A DNA stretch of 64,000 nucleotides from Algoriphagus aquimarinus. GTDB taxonomy: Bacteria > Bacteroidota > Bacteroidia > Cytophagales > Cyclobacteriaceae. Each line of letters starts with the position of its first letter. Position 1 is the first letter of the stretch. Position numbers and translations under genes: made by a program. Positions 1 through 8,989 of the stretch are shown here, piece by piece. The notes under the pieces were generated by a model. The model searched no databases and was not told the DNA's origin. It was given only the letters and a program-made list of their open reading frames with translations. The DNA lies in contig NZ_VORW01000002.1 of NCBI RefSeq assembly GCF_007997215.1, positions 372,001 through 436,000 on the forward strand, written 5' to 3'.

Positions 1-1298
1 ATTCGTCTGAAGTATTCGTGACGAGGGAATGAAAGGAAACTACGGGAATCTGTAAGCATACCTATGAAACAACTCACCAAGCCCATATTAGAAAGTGCAT
101 TGAGCTGTTTCTCCATTCCATCTTTTTGATCTAGGTACCACCAGCCAGAGCCGAATTGTATTTTTCCTTTGATCGAGCCGTCATTGAAGTTACCTATCAT
201 GGTGGCAAAGATCTCATTGTCGCCAGGATTGTTATTGTAGATGGCAGTTTTAGTAAGCTGATCATCCAAATTCAATTTATTGAAAAAGGCTCCCATTGCT
301 TTTGCCTGAGAAAAGTCTCCAATAGAATCAAATCCTGTATCAGGACCCAAAATCTGGAGTGAGCGCTCATTTGTATTTCGTAAGGCTCCCAAGTGAAATT
401 GCTGGACCCAGCCTTTTGCATGATACATTTTGCAAAGCGCTAGGAGCGTAGTGTACTTGAAGAAATTTACTTCTTGTGTAGAGAGTGTTTTTCCTGACTG
501 CACCTGTTTGAAAATGGAGTCTATAGAAAAGTCATTTTCTTCAAAAAAGTATAATTGCTCCAAGCCATGATCAGATAGTCTGCAACCTCTTTCATGGAAG
601 TAATCAATGCGTTCGCTAAGTGCTTCCACTAATTTCTCGAAGGAATTGATTTCAATACCTGTGGTTCCACCAAGCTGGTTGAGATAATTCAAATAGAAAG
701 TAGGGTTCTCTACTCCATAGGCTTTATCAGGCCTGAAAGCTGGATACATACCCAACTCACTGTCTTTTTTGTGAAAAGAAACATGCTGATCCAGTGAATC
801 AATTGGGTCATCAGTAGAACAAACCACTTCTACTTTCATTTGCTTTAATAGCCCCCGTGTGGAGAATGAGTCTTGTTGAAGAAGAGAATTGCAGTGTTGG
901 TATACCTCCGACGCATTAGCTTCTGATAGCAACTCGTCGAAACCGAAATATCTTTTAAGCTCTAGATGTGTCCAGTGATAAAGTGGATTTCTGAGTGTGA
1001 AAGGCACTGTCTTCGCCCAGTTAGTGAATTTCTCAGCATCAGAAGCATCTCCGGTAATAAATTTCTCATTAATCCCAAAGGTCCGCATTGCCCTCCATTT
1101 ATAATGATCGCCTGCCAACCAAACTTTTGAGATATTCTCAAAGCTTTTATTTGCATTTATTTCAGCAGGGGGAAGGTGATTATGATAATCAATTATTGGT
1201 AAGTCCTTGGCGTATTGATGATAAAGTGTTTTGGCATATTCATTATGCAAAAGAAAATCATCGGACAAAAAGGATGCTTTTGTGCTTGAATAGGGCAT
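1..1298 (-). CDS. uxaC: Glucuronate isomerase, 3' end beyond the window
   Basis: This enzyme interconverts D-glucuronate and D-fructuronate (also galacturonate and tagaturonate), the first cytoplasmic step of hexuronate catabolism. I translated the minus strand from the ATG at 1298. It reads without a stop to the window edge (about 432 codons), so only the last few tens of residues are missing. The family hallmarks are clear: DYHNHL near residue 37 with the metal-binding HxH (39-41), then VWLAGDHYKWRAMRT, PLYHWTHLELKRYF, CSTDDPIDSL and, at the left edge, MLTDSRSFLSFPRHEYFRR. It is divergent from the LacI-type regulator at 1466, and an operator-like site lies between them. The rest of the hexuronate pathway would be expected to the left. 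Identification is very secure. Confidence 0.96.
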   Translation of the reverse strand, partial: MPYSSTKASFLSDDFLLHNEYAKTLYHQYAKDLPIIDYHNHLPPAEINANKSFENISKVWLAGDHYKWRAMRTFGINEKFITGDASDAEKFTNWAKTVPFTLRNPLYHWTHLELKRYFGFDELLSEANASEVYQHCNSLLQQDSFSTRGLLKQMKVEVVCSTDDPIDSLDQHVSFHKKDSELGMYPAFRPDKAYGVENPTFYLNYLNQLGGTTGIEINSFEKLVEALSERIDYFHERGCRLSDHGLEQLYFFEENDFSIDSIFKQVQSGKTLSTQEVNFFKYTTLLALCKMYHAKGWVQQFHLGALRNTNERSLQILGPDTGFDSIGDFSQAKAMGAFFNKLNLDDQLTKTAIYNNNPGDNEIFATMIGNFNDGSIKGKIQFGSGWWYLDQKDGMEKQLNALSNMGLVSCFIGMLTDSRSFLSFPRHEYFRR

Positions 1299-1378
1299 AG
1301 GTTAGCTGGGCTTAAATGATAAATCTCTAATTCAAAGTTAAAAATACCTCGAAACAACTGTTTTTTTGGAAGAAAATG

Positions 1379-1392
1379 CGGAAACGATTTCG
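1379..1392. promoter_or_regulatory. LacI-type operator candidate between uxaC and the lacI-like gene
   Basis: CGGAAACGATTTCG is a CG-centred imperfect palindrome (5 of 7 base pairs match). In a 16-base frame it agrees at 11 positions with the perfect palindrome upstream of susC at 7418-7433. It lies in the divergent intergenic region, where it could control both uxaC and the regulator. The assignment rests on similarity only. Confidence 0.5.
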
Positions 1393-1465
1393 AATTTTTA
1401 TAAATGGGATAACCTTATTTCTGGCAATGCTTTGTACTTTCATGCTATAAATAAACCTAATAACC

Positions 1466-2485
1466 ATGGCCGGAGGTATAAGTCTAAAGGAATTGGCCGC
1501 AGAATTAAAGCTTGCGCCGTCTACTGTTTCACGAGCACTGAATGACAGTTACGAAATTAGTGACGCTACTAAAAAGAAGGTCATCAGCATGGCCGAAAAG
1601 CTAAACTATCACGCAAACCCATTTGCGAGGAGTTTGAGGGAGAATAAGAGCAAAACTATCGCTGTCATCATCCCTGAGCGGATTAATAGTTTTTTTGCCC
1701 AGGTAATGGATGGTATAGAGGAAATAGCCCAAGAGCAAGGATATCATCTATTGGTTTACAATTCGCACGAGGATGTGGAGAAGGAAAAGAAGATCGTGAA
1801 TTTGTTATTGAATGGTAGAGCTGATGCGATTGTAATGTCAGTTTCCAGTCAAACAAGTGATATTTCACATCTGAAAAAATTACACGATCGGGGTCTGCCT
1901 ATTATTTTCTTTGATAGAATCTGTAATGATATTCCTACAACTAAGTTCATTACAAATGATTATCAAATTGCATTTGATGCTACTAAGCATCTGATACAAC
2001 AAGGATGCAAAAAGGTCGCCTTCCTTATGCTGAGTAAAGACTTGTCAATCACCAAAGAAAGACAGCGGGGATATCTGAATGCACTGAAGGATGAAGGTAT
2101 GGAAATGGATCCTGCGTTTGATTTCTACTGTAGTCATGTGGAAGAGACTAACGTGAAGTTGATTCGTGAAATGCTGACTTCACCGAATAAGCCAGACGGA
2201 ATTTTAGCCTCAGTTGAGAAACTTGGATTTGCGACCTATCATGCGGTCAAGGAAACTAACCTCAGAATTCCGGAGGATCTGAAGTTGATTAGTTTTTCGA
2301 ATTCTTCTATTGCGGGGCTTTTAAATCCATCTATGACAACGATTACCCAGCCAGCACTTACTATTGGTCACGAATGTGCTAAGTTGTTGATCAAAAAATT
2401 GAACAAGCCAAAGCATTATGATTTGGAGGATCAGGTGATCACCATTCCTTCTAAAATCACAATACGGTCTTCCACAATTTGTTGA
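1466..2485 (+). CDS. LacI/GalR-family transcriptional regulator
   Basis: A 339-residue sugar-responsive DNA-binding protein. The N-terminal helix-turn-helix spans about residues 5-28, with the recognition segment PSTVSRALN at 18-26. It is followed by the hinge-helix signature NPFARSLR at 51-58 and a periplasmic-binding-protein-like ligand domain from about residue 62 (KTIAVIIPERINSFFAQVMDGIEE) to the end. Length is normal for the family. It sits divergent from uxaC and convergent with the susCD operon. CG-centred palindromes in front of uxaC, susC and the DUF1080 operon fit a local regulon. The ligand is unknown; a hexuronide or glucuronate-containing sugar is a reasonable guess from the neighbours. 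Whether it represses or activates cannot be told from sequence. Confidence 0.93.
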   Translation: MAGGISLKELAAELKLAPSTVSRALNDSYEISDATKKKVISMAEKLNYHANPFARSLRENKSKTIAVIIPERINSFFAQVMDGIEEIAQEQGYHLLVYNSHEDVEKEKKIVNLLLNGRADAIVMSVSSQTSDISHLKKLHDRGLPIIFFDRICNDIPTTKFITNDYQIAFDATKHLIQQGCKKVAFLMLSKDLSITKERQRGYLNALKDEGMEMDPAFDFYCSHVEETNVKLIREMLTSPNKPDGILASVEKLGFATYHAVKETNLRIPEDLKLISFSNSSIAGLLNPSMTTITQPALTIGHECAKLLIKKLNKPKHYDLEDQVITIPSKITIRSSTIC

Positions 2486-2527
2486 TAATATTCTTAAAGA
2501 ATTTCTTTTCCTCCGATTAACTAAAAA

Positions 2528-2557
2528 AAAACTGCTCCGATTTCTCGGAGCAGTTTT
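2528..2557. terminator. Bidirectional rho-independent terminator
   Basis: A 13-bp perfect stem (AAAACTGCTCCGA / TCGGAGCAGTTTT) with a TTTC loop lies between the convergent lacI-like and susD-like genes. Read on the minus strand it is followed by nine T residues. Read on the plus strand it has a shorter T-rich tail. It should stop transcription from both sides. Confidence 0.85.
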
Positions 2558-2578
2558 CATTTTAGTTTAATCTAAACC

Positions 2579-4249
2579 TTAATATCCTGGATTTTGTGGG
2601 AATGCACTGGCATTGCCTTCGGCCCGGTCAATTTGATTTTGAGGAATTGGTCTCAAAACGTGGAAGGCTTGAATGTTTGGAGCTCCTTGAGGATTGTAAG
2701 CTTTCACTCGCTCAACAAGAATTCCCCATCTTTTTAGATCCAACCATCTAGTTTGCTCACCAATAAGTTCTCTAGCTCTTTCTTCTGTGATGAATTCGAA
2801 AGTAAGCTGAGATTCAGAGATATCCATCGCAGCTTCTTTACCTGGGAAAGCTGCTCTTCTTCTCACAATATTAATGTTCTTCGTTGCTAAGTCAATTTTA
2901 CCTTGTTTGAACTGAGACTCAGCAAGTAGTAGGTATGTATCAGCAAGACGCATGGCGATGTAGTCTCTACCTCCTTCAAACTGAGTTCTATCAGCACGTC
3001 CTGGATCCATTTGCTTTTTAATTGCTGGGAATAACCTCTCAGTATAAAGCTCTGGAGTTAGCACCTGATAAGGATACTTAGCTCTTTCTGCCTCAGACAT
3101 GTTGTAGCCAGGTAGCCATATGGTAGTGTCTCCAGCAGCAAATGTTACAGAAGCCTTAGATTTATCGAAAGTAGTATTGTAAGTACCTGGCTTATTGGAC
3201 AAGAAATTATCACGGTATGTTTTTTTATACCTTGAGTCATTTACTCGGTCAGCAAAGACGGTGTTCAAAGTATAATCAGTAGACTTAAAGCGTTTGAATG
3301 GTCGACCATTCTCCGTGTCTCTTTGCATTCCTGGCTGTACGTCATATTCCATCAAGAAGAAAACATGAGCGTTGTTACCGCCTCCATTAGTCAATGGATT
3401 ATAGGTGTACTGCGTAGACCAGATAACTTCATCGTTGATTTCATTGCCGAAAGCATGCACATTCGCAAAATCATCAAGTAGTTTGAATCCATAATTATCG
3501 ATAACACTCTGTAGGAGTGGCTCTGCTTTTGCAAAATCTGAGGCTTCTCCAGCTTCAGAAGTAGCTTTAGTCAGATATACTCTTCCTAATAAGTGCTCTG
3601 CAGCTGGGCGAGTTGCTCGACCATAATCGGATGACTTCGCTTTATCTTCAAGGTTTGGAATAGCCTCCTGAAGATCCTTTATGATAGCAGCATAAATTTG
3701 GGCAACGGATGATCTAGAAACCACTTTAGTAGGAAGGATAGTTTCTTCAAGTTGAAGATCAATTGCCCCAAACAATTGGACCATAATGAAATAATGGTGA
3801 GCTCGGATGAACTTAGCTTCAGAAACTCGTTGTGCTATCAGGTCCTGAGAGATTCCTGTAAGATTCACAGATCTATCAATAACTGCATTACAGGTGTTTA
3901 TACCTGCATAGAAACCGTCCCATAGCTCACGCACATGTCCATTTCGAGAATCAAACTGATTGGTGTACGTATTCATGAATTTCCATGAGCCATCAGCACC
4001 ATTAGTGAAAATGTCAGTTCCGAAAGAAGTGAAGTTATTTCCACGCTCAGTACCATACCATAAGCGCATTGAACTATAGGCTGCATTTATGCCATCATTC
4101 ATGCCTTTTGGTGTATTCAGGTAGTCATTTCCAATATTGGAAATTACAGCTTCATCTAGAAAACCATCGCAGGAAACAGCTGCAGAAAGTCCGAGTATTA
4201 GGGCAGTTGACTTTGCCCAGTATTTTATATTTATAGCTAATTTTTTCAT
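2579..4249 (-). CDS. SusD/RagB-family outer-membrane glycan-binding lipoprotein
   Basis: A 556-residue surface lipoprotein that acts as the lid of the SusC transporter and binds the incoming glycan or oligosaccharide. The N-terminus is a lipoprotein signal ending at Cys27 (LSAAVSC), followed by the typical CDGFLDE start of mature SusD proteins. The body shows TPR-like helical segments (VSEAKFIRAHHYFIMVQLFGAI, AEHLLGRVYLTKA) and the C-terminal RagB/SusD features ADTYLLLAESQFKQGK, ERARELIGEQTRWLDLKRWG and RPIPQNQID. It starts 6 bp after the susC-like stop and is cotranscribed with it. Substrate specificity cannot be read from sequence. Confidence 0.95.
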   Translation of the reverse strand: MKKLAINIKYWAKSTALILGLSAAVSCDGFLDEAVISNIGNDYLNTPKGMNDGINAAYSSMRLWYGTERGNNFTSFGTDIFTNGADGSWKFMNTYTNQFDSRNGHVRELWDGFYAGINTCNAVIDRSVNLTGISQDLIAQRVSEAKFIRAHHYFIMVQLFGAIDLQLEETILPTKVVSRSSVAQIYAAIIKDLQEAIPNLEDKAKSSDYGRATRPAAEHLLGRVYLTKATSEAGEASDFAKAEPLLQSVIDNYGFKLLDDFANVHAFGNEINDEVIWSTQYTYNPLTNGGGNNAHVFFLMEYDVQPGMQRDTENGRPFKRFKSTDYTLNTVFADRVNDSRYKKTYRDNFLSNKPGTYNTTFDKSKASVTFAAGDTTIWLPGYNMSEAERAKYPYQVLTPELYTERLFPAIKKQMDPGRADRTQFEGGRDYIAMRLADTYLLLAESQFKQGKIDLATKNINIVRRRAAFPGKEAAMDISESQLTFEFITEERARELIGEQTRWLDLKRWGILVERVKAYNPQGAPNIQAFHVLRPIPQNQIDRAEGNASAFPQNPGY

Positions 4250-4255
4250 TGTTGA

Positions 4256-7200
4256 TTAGAATTTAGCATTTATACCAAATGTGAAAGAAGTGACAGCAGG
4301 GGATACGTTTGCATTAACTGCACCAGAACCTACACCTTGCTCACCATCCAAATAAACTTCTGGATCAATTCCTTTGTGCTCAGAGCGGTAGTTCGCAAAA
4401 ATAAACGGCTGTTGAATACTTGTGTAAATTCTCAAGTTGGTCATACCTATTCTCTTTACAGCTTCTGGACTGAAATTGTATCCGAAGTTGATGTTTCTGA
4501 CCTTGATAAATGTTCCGTCAAAGTACTCCATAGAGCTCGCATATTTCGCGCTTTCCTGATTTACATTTGGTCTAGGATATGCATTGGTAGGGTTATTGGG
4601 AGTCCAATAATCAATATCCAAGTTATTATATCGGCCTGCTAGTGTGTTGTTTCCAGTATGAAACTGAGATCTAAGCATGTAGCCAAATCTTCCATAAAGG
4701 AAGAAGGATAAATCAAATCCTTTGTAGCTGAATCTGTTAGTGAAACCCAAAGCAAAACTTGGAACCGCTGATCCTAAGAATTGTCTATCTAGAGAGTTGA
4801 TCACTCCGTCATTATTAAAGTCTTCTATTTTTATTTCTCCTGGTACACTTCCAAAGGATTTTGCCTCATCTACCTCAGAAGTCTGCCAAATTCCGATTTT
4901 CTTCAGATCATAAAATACAGTCAAAGGCTGACCAATAAATCTACCTGCAGAAATATCATCACCATTTGGAAGAGAGATAATTTCCTCCGTGTTTTTAGTG
5001 AAGACGATATCTGAACTCCAGATGAAGCCGCCTTTCTCAACATTTAAGGTTGAAAGTGTAAGTTCAATTCCTCTGTTTTGAGTTTCACCTATGTTTGTGG
5101 TGAAACCGCCAAAACCGATAGAATTAGGCAATGGCTGTTGCGCTAGCAAATCACTCGTATTGGTGACGTAGAATTCCAAGGAACCAAATACTCTACTTTT
5201 CCATATTGCAAAATCCAAACCTAGGTTAAAAGTTGTGGAAGTTTCCCATCTTAAATCAGGATTTCCGATAGAACCCGGACCATATCCGAATGCCGAAGAG
5301 TTATCATAGGCGTAGCTAGTTCTGCCTAATAACGCTTGGGTTTGATAAGGATCGATGGCCTGACTACCAATAGAACCATAGGAAGCTCTTAACTTCAACT
5401 GATCAATTACAGAAGAGTTAGACATGAAGCTTTCAGAATGGATATTCCATCCAAGCGCAACAGAAGGGAAATAAGCGAAACGATTGTTTGCGCCAAATCT
5501 AGAACTACCATCAGCTCTTAAAGTAGCTGTTACAAGGTATTTATTTTTATAGTCATAGTTAGCTCTACCCATGAATGACATCAAAGACCATTGCACCAAG
5601 CCAGTACCTGCTCCTGTAATTTGGGAAGCGGCACCTAGATTATGAAAGAATTGAGATTCAGCTGGTATTCCTAAAACACTTATCCCAGTTCTCTCAAGAT
5701 TATCCTCTTGGATGGACTGAAGTGCTGTGATATTTAGGTTGTGAACTTCATTAAAAGTTTTGGTATAGTTCACGATATTTTCAAGGGTATAATTGAACCG
5801 GAATTCTTCAGATACACTACCTGTAGCTGCACCACCACGTCTAGCATTGGTTTGAGAGCCTGTGAATCTACCGTTTCTGCTGATTGTGATATCCGGACCA
5901 AAAACTAATCTATAGCTAAGGCCTGGAAGAATGTCCCACTGAGCAAAAATACTGTTGAAAATTCTATAATTCTTGGTTAGATCTTCTTGCGCACCTTCTA
6001 CTATTTCTGCAAATGGATTGGTTCTCAAACCGTCAGAAGTAGGAAGGAAAATTAAATTTCCATCTTCATCATATGGTTTCCCAAGTGGATTTTCTGCCAA
6101 TGCTCCTCCAAGTGGATTGAAGTTTTCTCCATTTCGCTCACTGTAAGACACCAAAGTGGATGTGCCGAATTTGATGTTTTTAGTGATCTTATGATCTAAG
6201 TTTGCCCTGAAGGTATAGCGAGTGTAATCTTGGTTGATGATTACTCCTTCGTCTTTAAAGTAGTTGGCTGATACAAAGAAAGTAGTTTTGTCAGATCCTC
6301 CGCTTACACCCAGTTGGTAACTTTGGATAGATCCGTTTCTCATAAGTCCGCCAGGGTAATCGGTAGTTCTGCCTTGAGCGATTCCATCCAATTCTATTGG
6401 CTCAAAAATAGTAGCATCAGCTTCTGGTGTAGCTGGTCCTGCAGGATAGCCTTCCCCAGCTCTGCGGGATTCTCTTTTATACTCAGCAAACTCAGGTCCG
6501 TTAAAGACATCAATTCTACCCAATTCTTTATTGATACCATAATATGCATCTAAGGAAACTATTGTTTTACCGACACTTCCTCTTTTTGTGGTGATCAAGA
6601 CTACACCATTTGAACCTCTAGATCCATAAATAGCTGTAGCAGATGCATCTTTCAATACTTCCATAGAGGTTATGTCTTGAGGATTGAGATCATCAATACC
6701 GCCTACTAGGGGAATTCCATCTACTACGTAAAGCGGCTCGTTGGAACCAGATATTGATCTTCTACCTCTGATTCTTACTTGTGGCGAAGCACCTGGCTTA
6801 GATCCTGGCTGTGTCACATCGACACCAGCAGCACGACCTTGAAGTGCTTGTCTTGCATCCTTAATAGGTAATTCTTGAATTTCCTTAGAACCTACAGAAG
6901 AGATAGCCCCAGTAAGCTGACTCTTTTTGGCAGTTCCATATCCTACTACTACTACTTCTTCCAGATCAGATAGATCAGGAGAGAGGTTCACATCAAGAAC
7001 AGTTTGATTTCCTACGATCTTTTCTATTGGATTGTATCCAATGAAAGAGAAAATGAGGGTTCCGTTAGCCGGAACTGCAATGGAATACTTTCCATCCAGA
7101 TCGGATGTGGTTCCACTTGTGGTCCCTTTGACTAGGATAGTTGCTCCAGGTAAGGCCATTCCTGTTTCGTCGTAGACCGTTCCTCTTACTTGAGCTTCCT

Positions 7201-7273
7201 GCGCCCAGCTGTACGAGACAGATAGCAACAGAAAGAGCACTACCCTCAGGTGAGTGTAAAATTTTGCTTGCAT
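4256..7273 (-). CDS. SusC/RagA-family TonB-dependent outer-membrane transporter
   Basis: A 1005-residue TonB-dependent transporter that imports oligosaccharides across the outer membrane with its SusD partner. It has a signal peptide (about residues 1-25), then a CarboxypepD_reg-like domain (VRGTVYDETGMALPGATILVKG). Next come the TonB-box region EEVVVVGYG and a plug domain with YVVDGIPL and DPQDITS-type motifs (LNPQDITSMEVLKDASATAIYG). The long 22-strand barrel carries the SusC signature FNNDGVINSLDRQFLG before the end and a terminal aromatic residue (Phe). It is the first gene of the susCD operon. A perfect 16-bp palindrome 145 bp upstream of the start is the likely regulator site. No extra SusC-anti-sigma STN domain is present, which fits control by the LacI-type protein and not by an ECF sigma/anti-sigma pair. 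Confidence 0.96.
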   Translation of the reverse strand: MQAKFYTHLRVVLFLLLSVSYSWAQEAQVRGTVYDETGMALPGATILVKGTTSGTTSDLDGKYSIAVPANGTLIFSFIGYNPIEKIVGNQTVLDVNLSPDLSDLEEVVVVGYGTAKKSQLTGAISSVGSKEIQELPIKDARQALQGRAAGVDVTQPGSKPGASPQVRIRGRRSISGSNEPLYVVDGIPLVGGIDDLNPQDITSMEVLKDASATAIYGSRGSNGVVLITTKRGSVGKTIVSLDAYYGINKELGRIDVFNGPEFAEYKRESRRAGEGYPAGPATPEADATIFEPIELDGIAQGRTTDYPGGLMRNGSIQSYQLGVSGGSDKTTFFVSANYFKDEGVIINQDYTRYTFRANLDHKITKNIKFGTSTLVSYSERNGENFNPLGGALAENPLGKPYDEDGNLIFLPTSDGLRTNPFAEIVEGAQEDLTKNYRIFNSIFAQWDILPGLSYRLVFGPDITISRNGRFTGSQTNARRGGAATGSVSEEFRFNYTLENIVNYTKTFNEVHNLNITALQSIQEDNLERTGISVLGIPAESQFFHNLGAASQITGAGTGLVQWSLMSFMGRANYDYKNKYLVTATLRADGSSRFGANNRFAYFPSVALGWNIHSESFMSNSSVIDQLKLRASYGSIGSQAIDPYQTQALLGRTSYAYDNSSAFGYGPGSIGNPDLRWETSTTFNLGLDFAIWKSRVFGSLEFYVTNTSDLLAQQPLPNSIGFGGFTTNIGETQNRGIELTLSTLNVEKGGFIWSSDIVFTKNTEEIISLPNGDDISAGRFIGQPLTVFYDLKKIGIWQTSEVDEAKSFGSVPGEIKIEDFNNDGVINSLDRQFLGSAVPSFALGFTNRFSYKGFDLSFFLYGRFGYMLRSQFHTGNNTLAGRYNNLDIDYWTPNNPTNAYPRPNVNQESAKYASSMEYFDGTFIKVRNINFGYNFSPEAVKRIGMTNLRIYTSIQQPFIFANYRSEHKGIDPEVYLDGEQGVGSGAVNANVSPAVTSFTFGINAKF

Positions 7274-7417
7274 GGTAAATTGGGTTTGTTGTTAATTATT
7301 AATACTTATCAAAGCGTTTTAAAGCCTATTTTTTCTCTAATAGACATATTGCCACTCTATGATGAAGTCAAGTTAACTTGTTTAAACCCTATTTTCAAGA
7401 GGATAAGTGGTGGACTT

Positions 7418-7433
7418 ACGCAATCGATTGCGT
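7418..7433. promoter_or_regulatory. Perfect palindromic operator upstream of susC
   Basis: ACGCAATCGATTGCGT is an exact 16-bp inverted repeat centred on CG, the architecture of LacI/GalR operators. It sits 145 bp before the susC-like start. A near-identical site (ACGCAATCGTTTGCGA) precedes the DUF1080/Gfo operon at 10447, and a weaker relative lies at 1379. Confidence 0.75.
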
Positions 7434-7566
7434 TCTTTTTTACTACAGTAGCAAACTGATCCAAGGCTTAAAAAATGTTAAACATGATAATATGACATGA
7501 AAGCCGTATTTCAGGATGTTCTGGAATATATATCTTTTGTCCTTCCAGTCTATTTAACAAGTAAAA

Positions 7567-7602
7567 AAAAACACCTAATCTATAATCTGATCAGGTGTTT
7601 TT
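7567..7602 (-). terminator. Terminator of the Gfo/Idh-DUF1080 operon
   Basis: A 10-bp stem (AAAAACACCT / AGGTGTTTTT) with a 16-base loop lies just beyond the stop of the gene ending at 7627. On the minus strand the stem is followed by a run of T residues, as expected for a rho-independent terminator. Confidence 0.8.
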
Positions 7603-7626
7603 GTAATGAAGGTTACGGTAATAAAA

Positions 7627-8970
7627 TTAAATTTTTGGTGGCTCCCAACCTTTTTCATAAGATCTGGTCCATAGAGCCGAAGCTGCTTTCGATCCTTGTA
7701 TATGTCCGTTCTTTGGATCACATGTCAGTGTTTCTCCAGTTCTATAGCTGATATTAGCCAAATGACAAAGAAGAGTGCTTACAGCTCCTTCTTCGATATT
7801 GGAATTTTGCTTTTCCAATCCTCTAACTGCGTTGAAGAAGTTAACGATGTGAGTCGTGCTCATATCACCTCCACCACCCAGTGCAGTGCCAGCTTCATTA
7901 CTTGAGGACATACTGTTTTTCACTTCTTTACCAGATCTGTCAAATTGCTTATAGCCACCACGATCTACGTAAACAGAACCTTCTGTTCCGTAAATAATAG
8001 TCCCTCGGTCTGTGCCATAGGTTTTGTAGCTATTTCTACTTTTGCCATCCCATTGGATTACGGAGCCGTTTCCGAACTTGAAAGTAGCGTCCATAGTATC
8101 GTACATCACCCAGCCATCCTCGGCAAAGTGTCTTTTGTCTGCGGTGACCTGTACCTCACTTGGGTAGTCTACCTGAAGAGCCCAACGAGCCACATCTAGT
8201 TCGTGAGTGGCATTATTTCCAGTCTCTGCTGTGCCATATTCCCATCCGTACCAATGCCAATTGTAATCCCAAGTGTCATGAGTATACGCTTTTCTTGGAG
8301 CTGGTCCTTGCCACATTTCCCAGTCCAAGCCTGCAGGGGCAGGAGCGGCAACTGGATTTGGTACTGCTCCGCGGTTATTACTATAAAAGGCTTTAGCCAT
8401 AAATGCTTTGCCTATAGCTCCATTATGTATGGCTGCAATAATTTCCCGGCTTTCAGGAGCAGAACGCTGCTGATTTCCCATTTGCACTACTTTATTATAC
8501 TTCTTCTGAAGTGCAATCAGTAGTTCTCCTTCATGCGGATTGTGGGAGCAAGGCTTTTCTACATAGACATTTTTGCCTCTCTCAAGAGAAAGCCAAGTGC
8601 CTGGTGCATGCCAGTGATCTGGGGTCGCGATGATCATGCAATCCACCTCTTTGTCATCCATCACTTTCATGACGTTCTGCTCTAGCTTAGGTGCATAGTC
8701 TATGTGCTTCGCAAAATTCTTTGCTGCCTTTGGCATCTGTGATTCCATGGCATCACAGAGATACATGAGATTTACATTGCTGGATTTCAGGCCGATTGGC
8801 TCATAATAAGCTCCTAATCGTCTTCCCAATCCTGCAATGGCAACATTCAAACGTTCGTTTGCACCTATAATTCTACCATATGATTTTGCTGTAAAAGCAG
8901 CAGTACCCAGTGCAGACAAGCCTACAGTAGCAACCGCAGATTTTTTGATAAAGTCTCTTCTGTTGTTCAT
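7627..8970 (-). CDS. Tat-exported Gfo/Idh/MocA-family oxidoreductase
   Basis: A 447-residue NAD(P)-dependent sugar dehydrogenase of the periplasmic type. A twin-arginine signal (NNRRDFIKKSA) precedes the Rossmann fold, whose glycine motif is AIAGLGRRLG (44-53). The segment IIATPDHWHAP and the family motif VEKPCSHN follow. Members of this family with Tat signals are folded around their nucleotide cofactor before export, and several oxidise glycosides at C3. The gene lies 19 bp downstream of a two-domain DUF1080 lipoprotein, in the same operon. That supports a dehydrogenase/lyase pair acting on a glycoside delivered by SusCD. The position of oxidation and the sugar are inference. Confidence 0.93.
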   Translation of the reverse strand: MNNRRDFIKKSAVATVGLSALGTAAFTAKSYGRIIGANERLNVAIAGLGRRLGAYYEPIGLKSSNVNLMYLCDAMESQMPKAAKNFAKHIDYAPKLEQNVMKVMDDKEVDCMIIATPDHWHAPGTWLSLERGKNVYVEKPCSHNPHEGELLIALQKKYNKVVQMGNQQRSAPESREIIAAIHNGAIGKAFMAKAFYSNNRGAVPNPVAAPAPAGLDWEMWQGPAPRKAYTHDTWDYNWHWYGWEYGTAETGNNATHELDVARWALQVDYPSEVQVTADKRHFAEDGWVMYDTMDATFKFGNGSVIQWDGKSRNSYKTYGTDRGTIIYGTEGSVYVDRGGYKQFDRSGKEVKNSMSSSNEAGTALGGGGDMSTTHIVNFFNAVRGLEKQNSNIEEGAVSTLLCHLANISYRTGETLTCDPKNGHIQGSKAASALWTRSYEKGWEPPKI

Positions 8971-8989
8971 TATGTTTGATTTTGGGTAA

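Noticed and set aside
1421..1445. A sigma-54 promoter before the LacI-type gene (TGGCAATGCTTTG)
   Set aside because: The spacing between the GG and the TTG is one base too short for a -24/-12 promoter.
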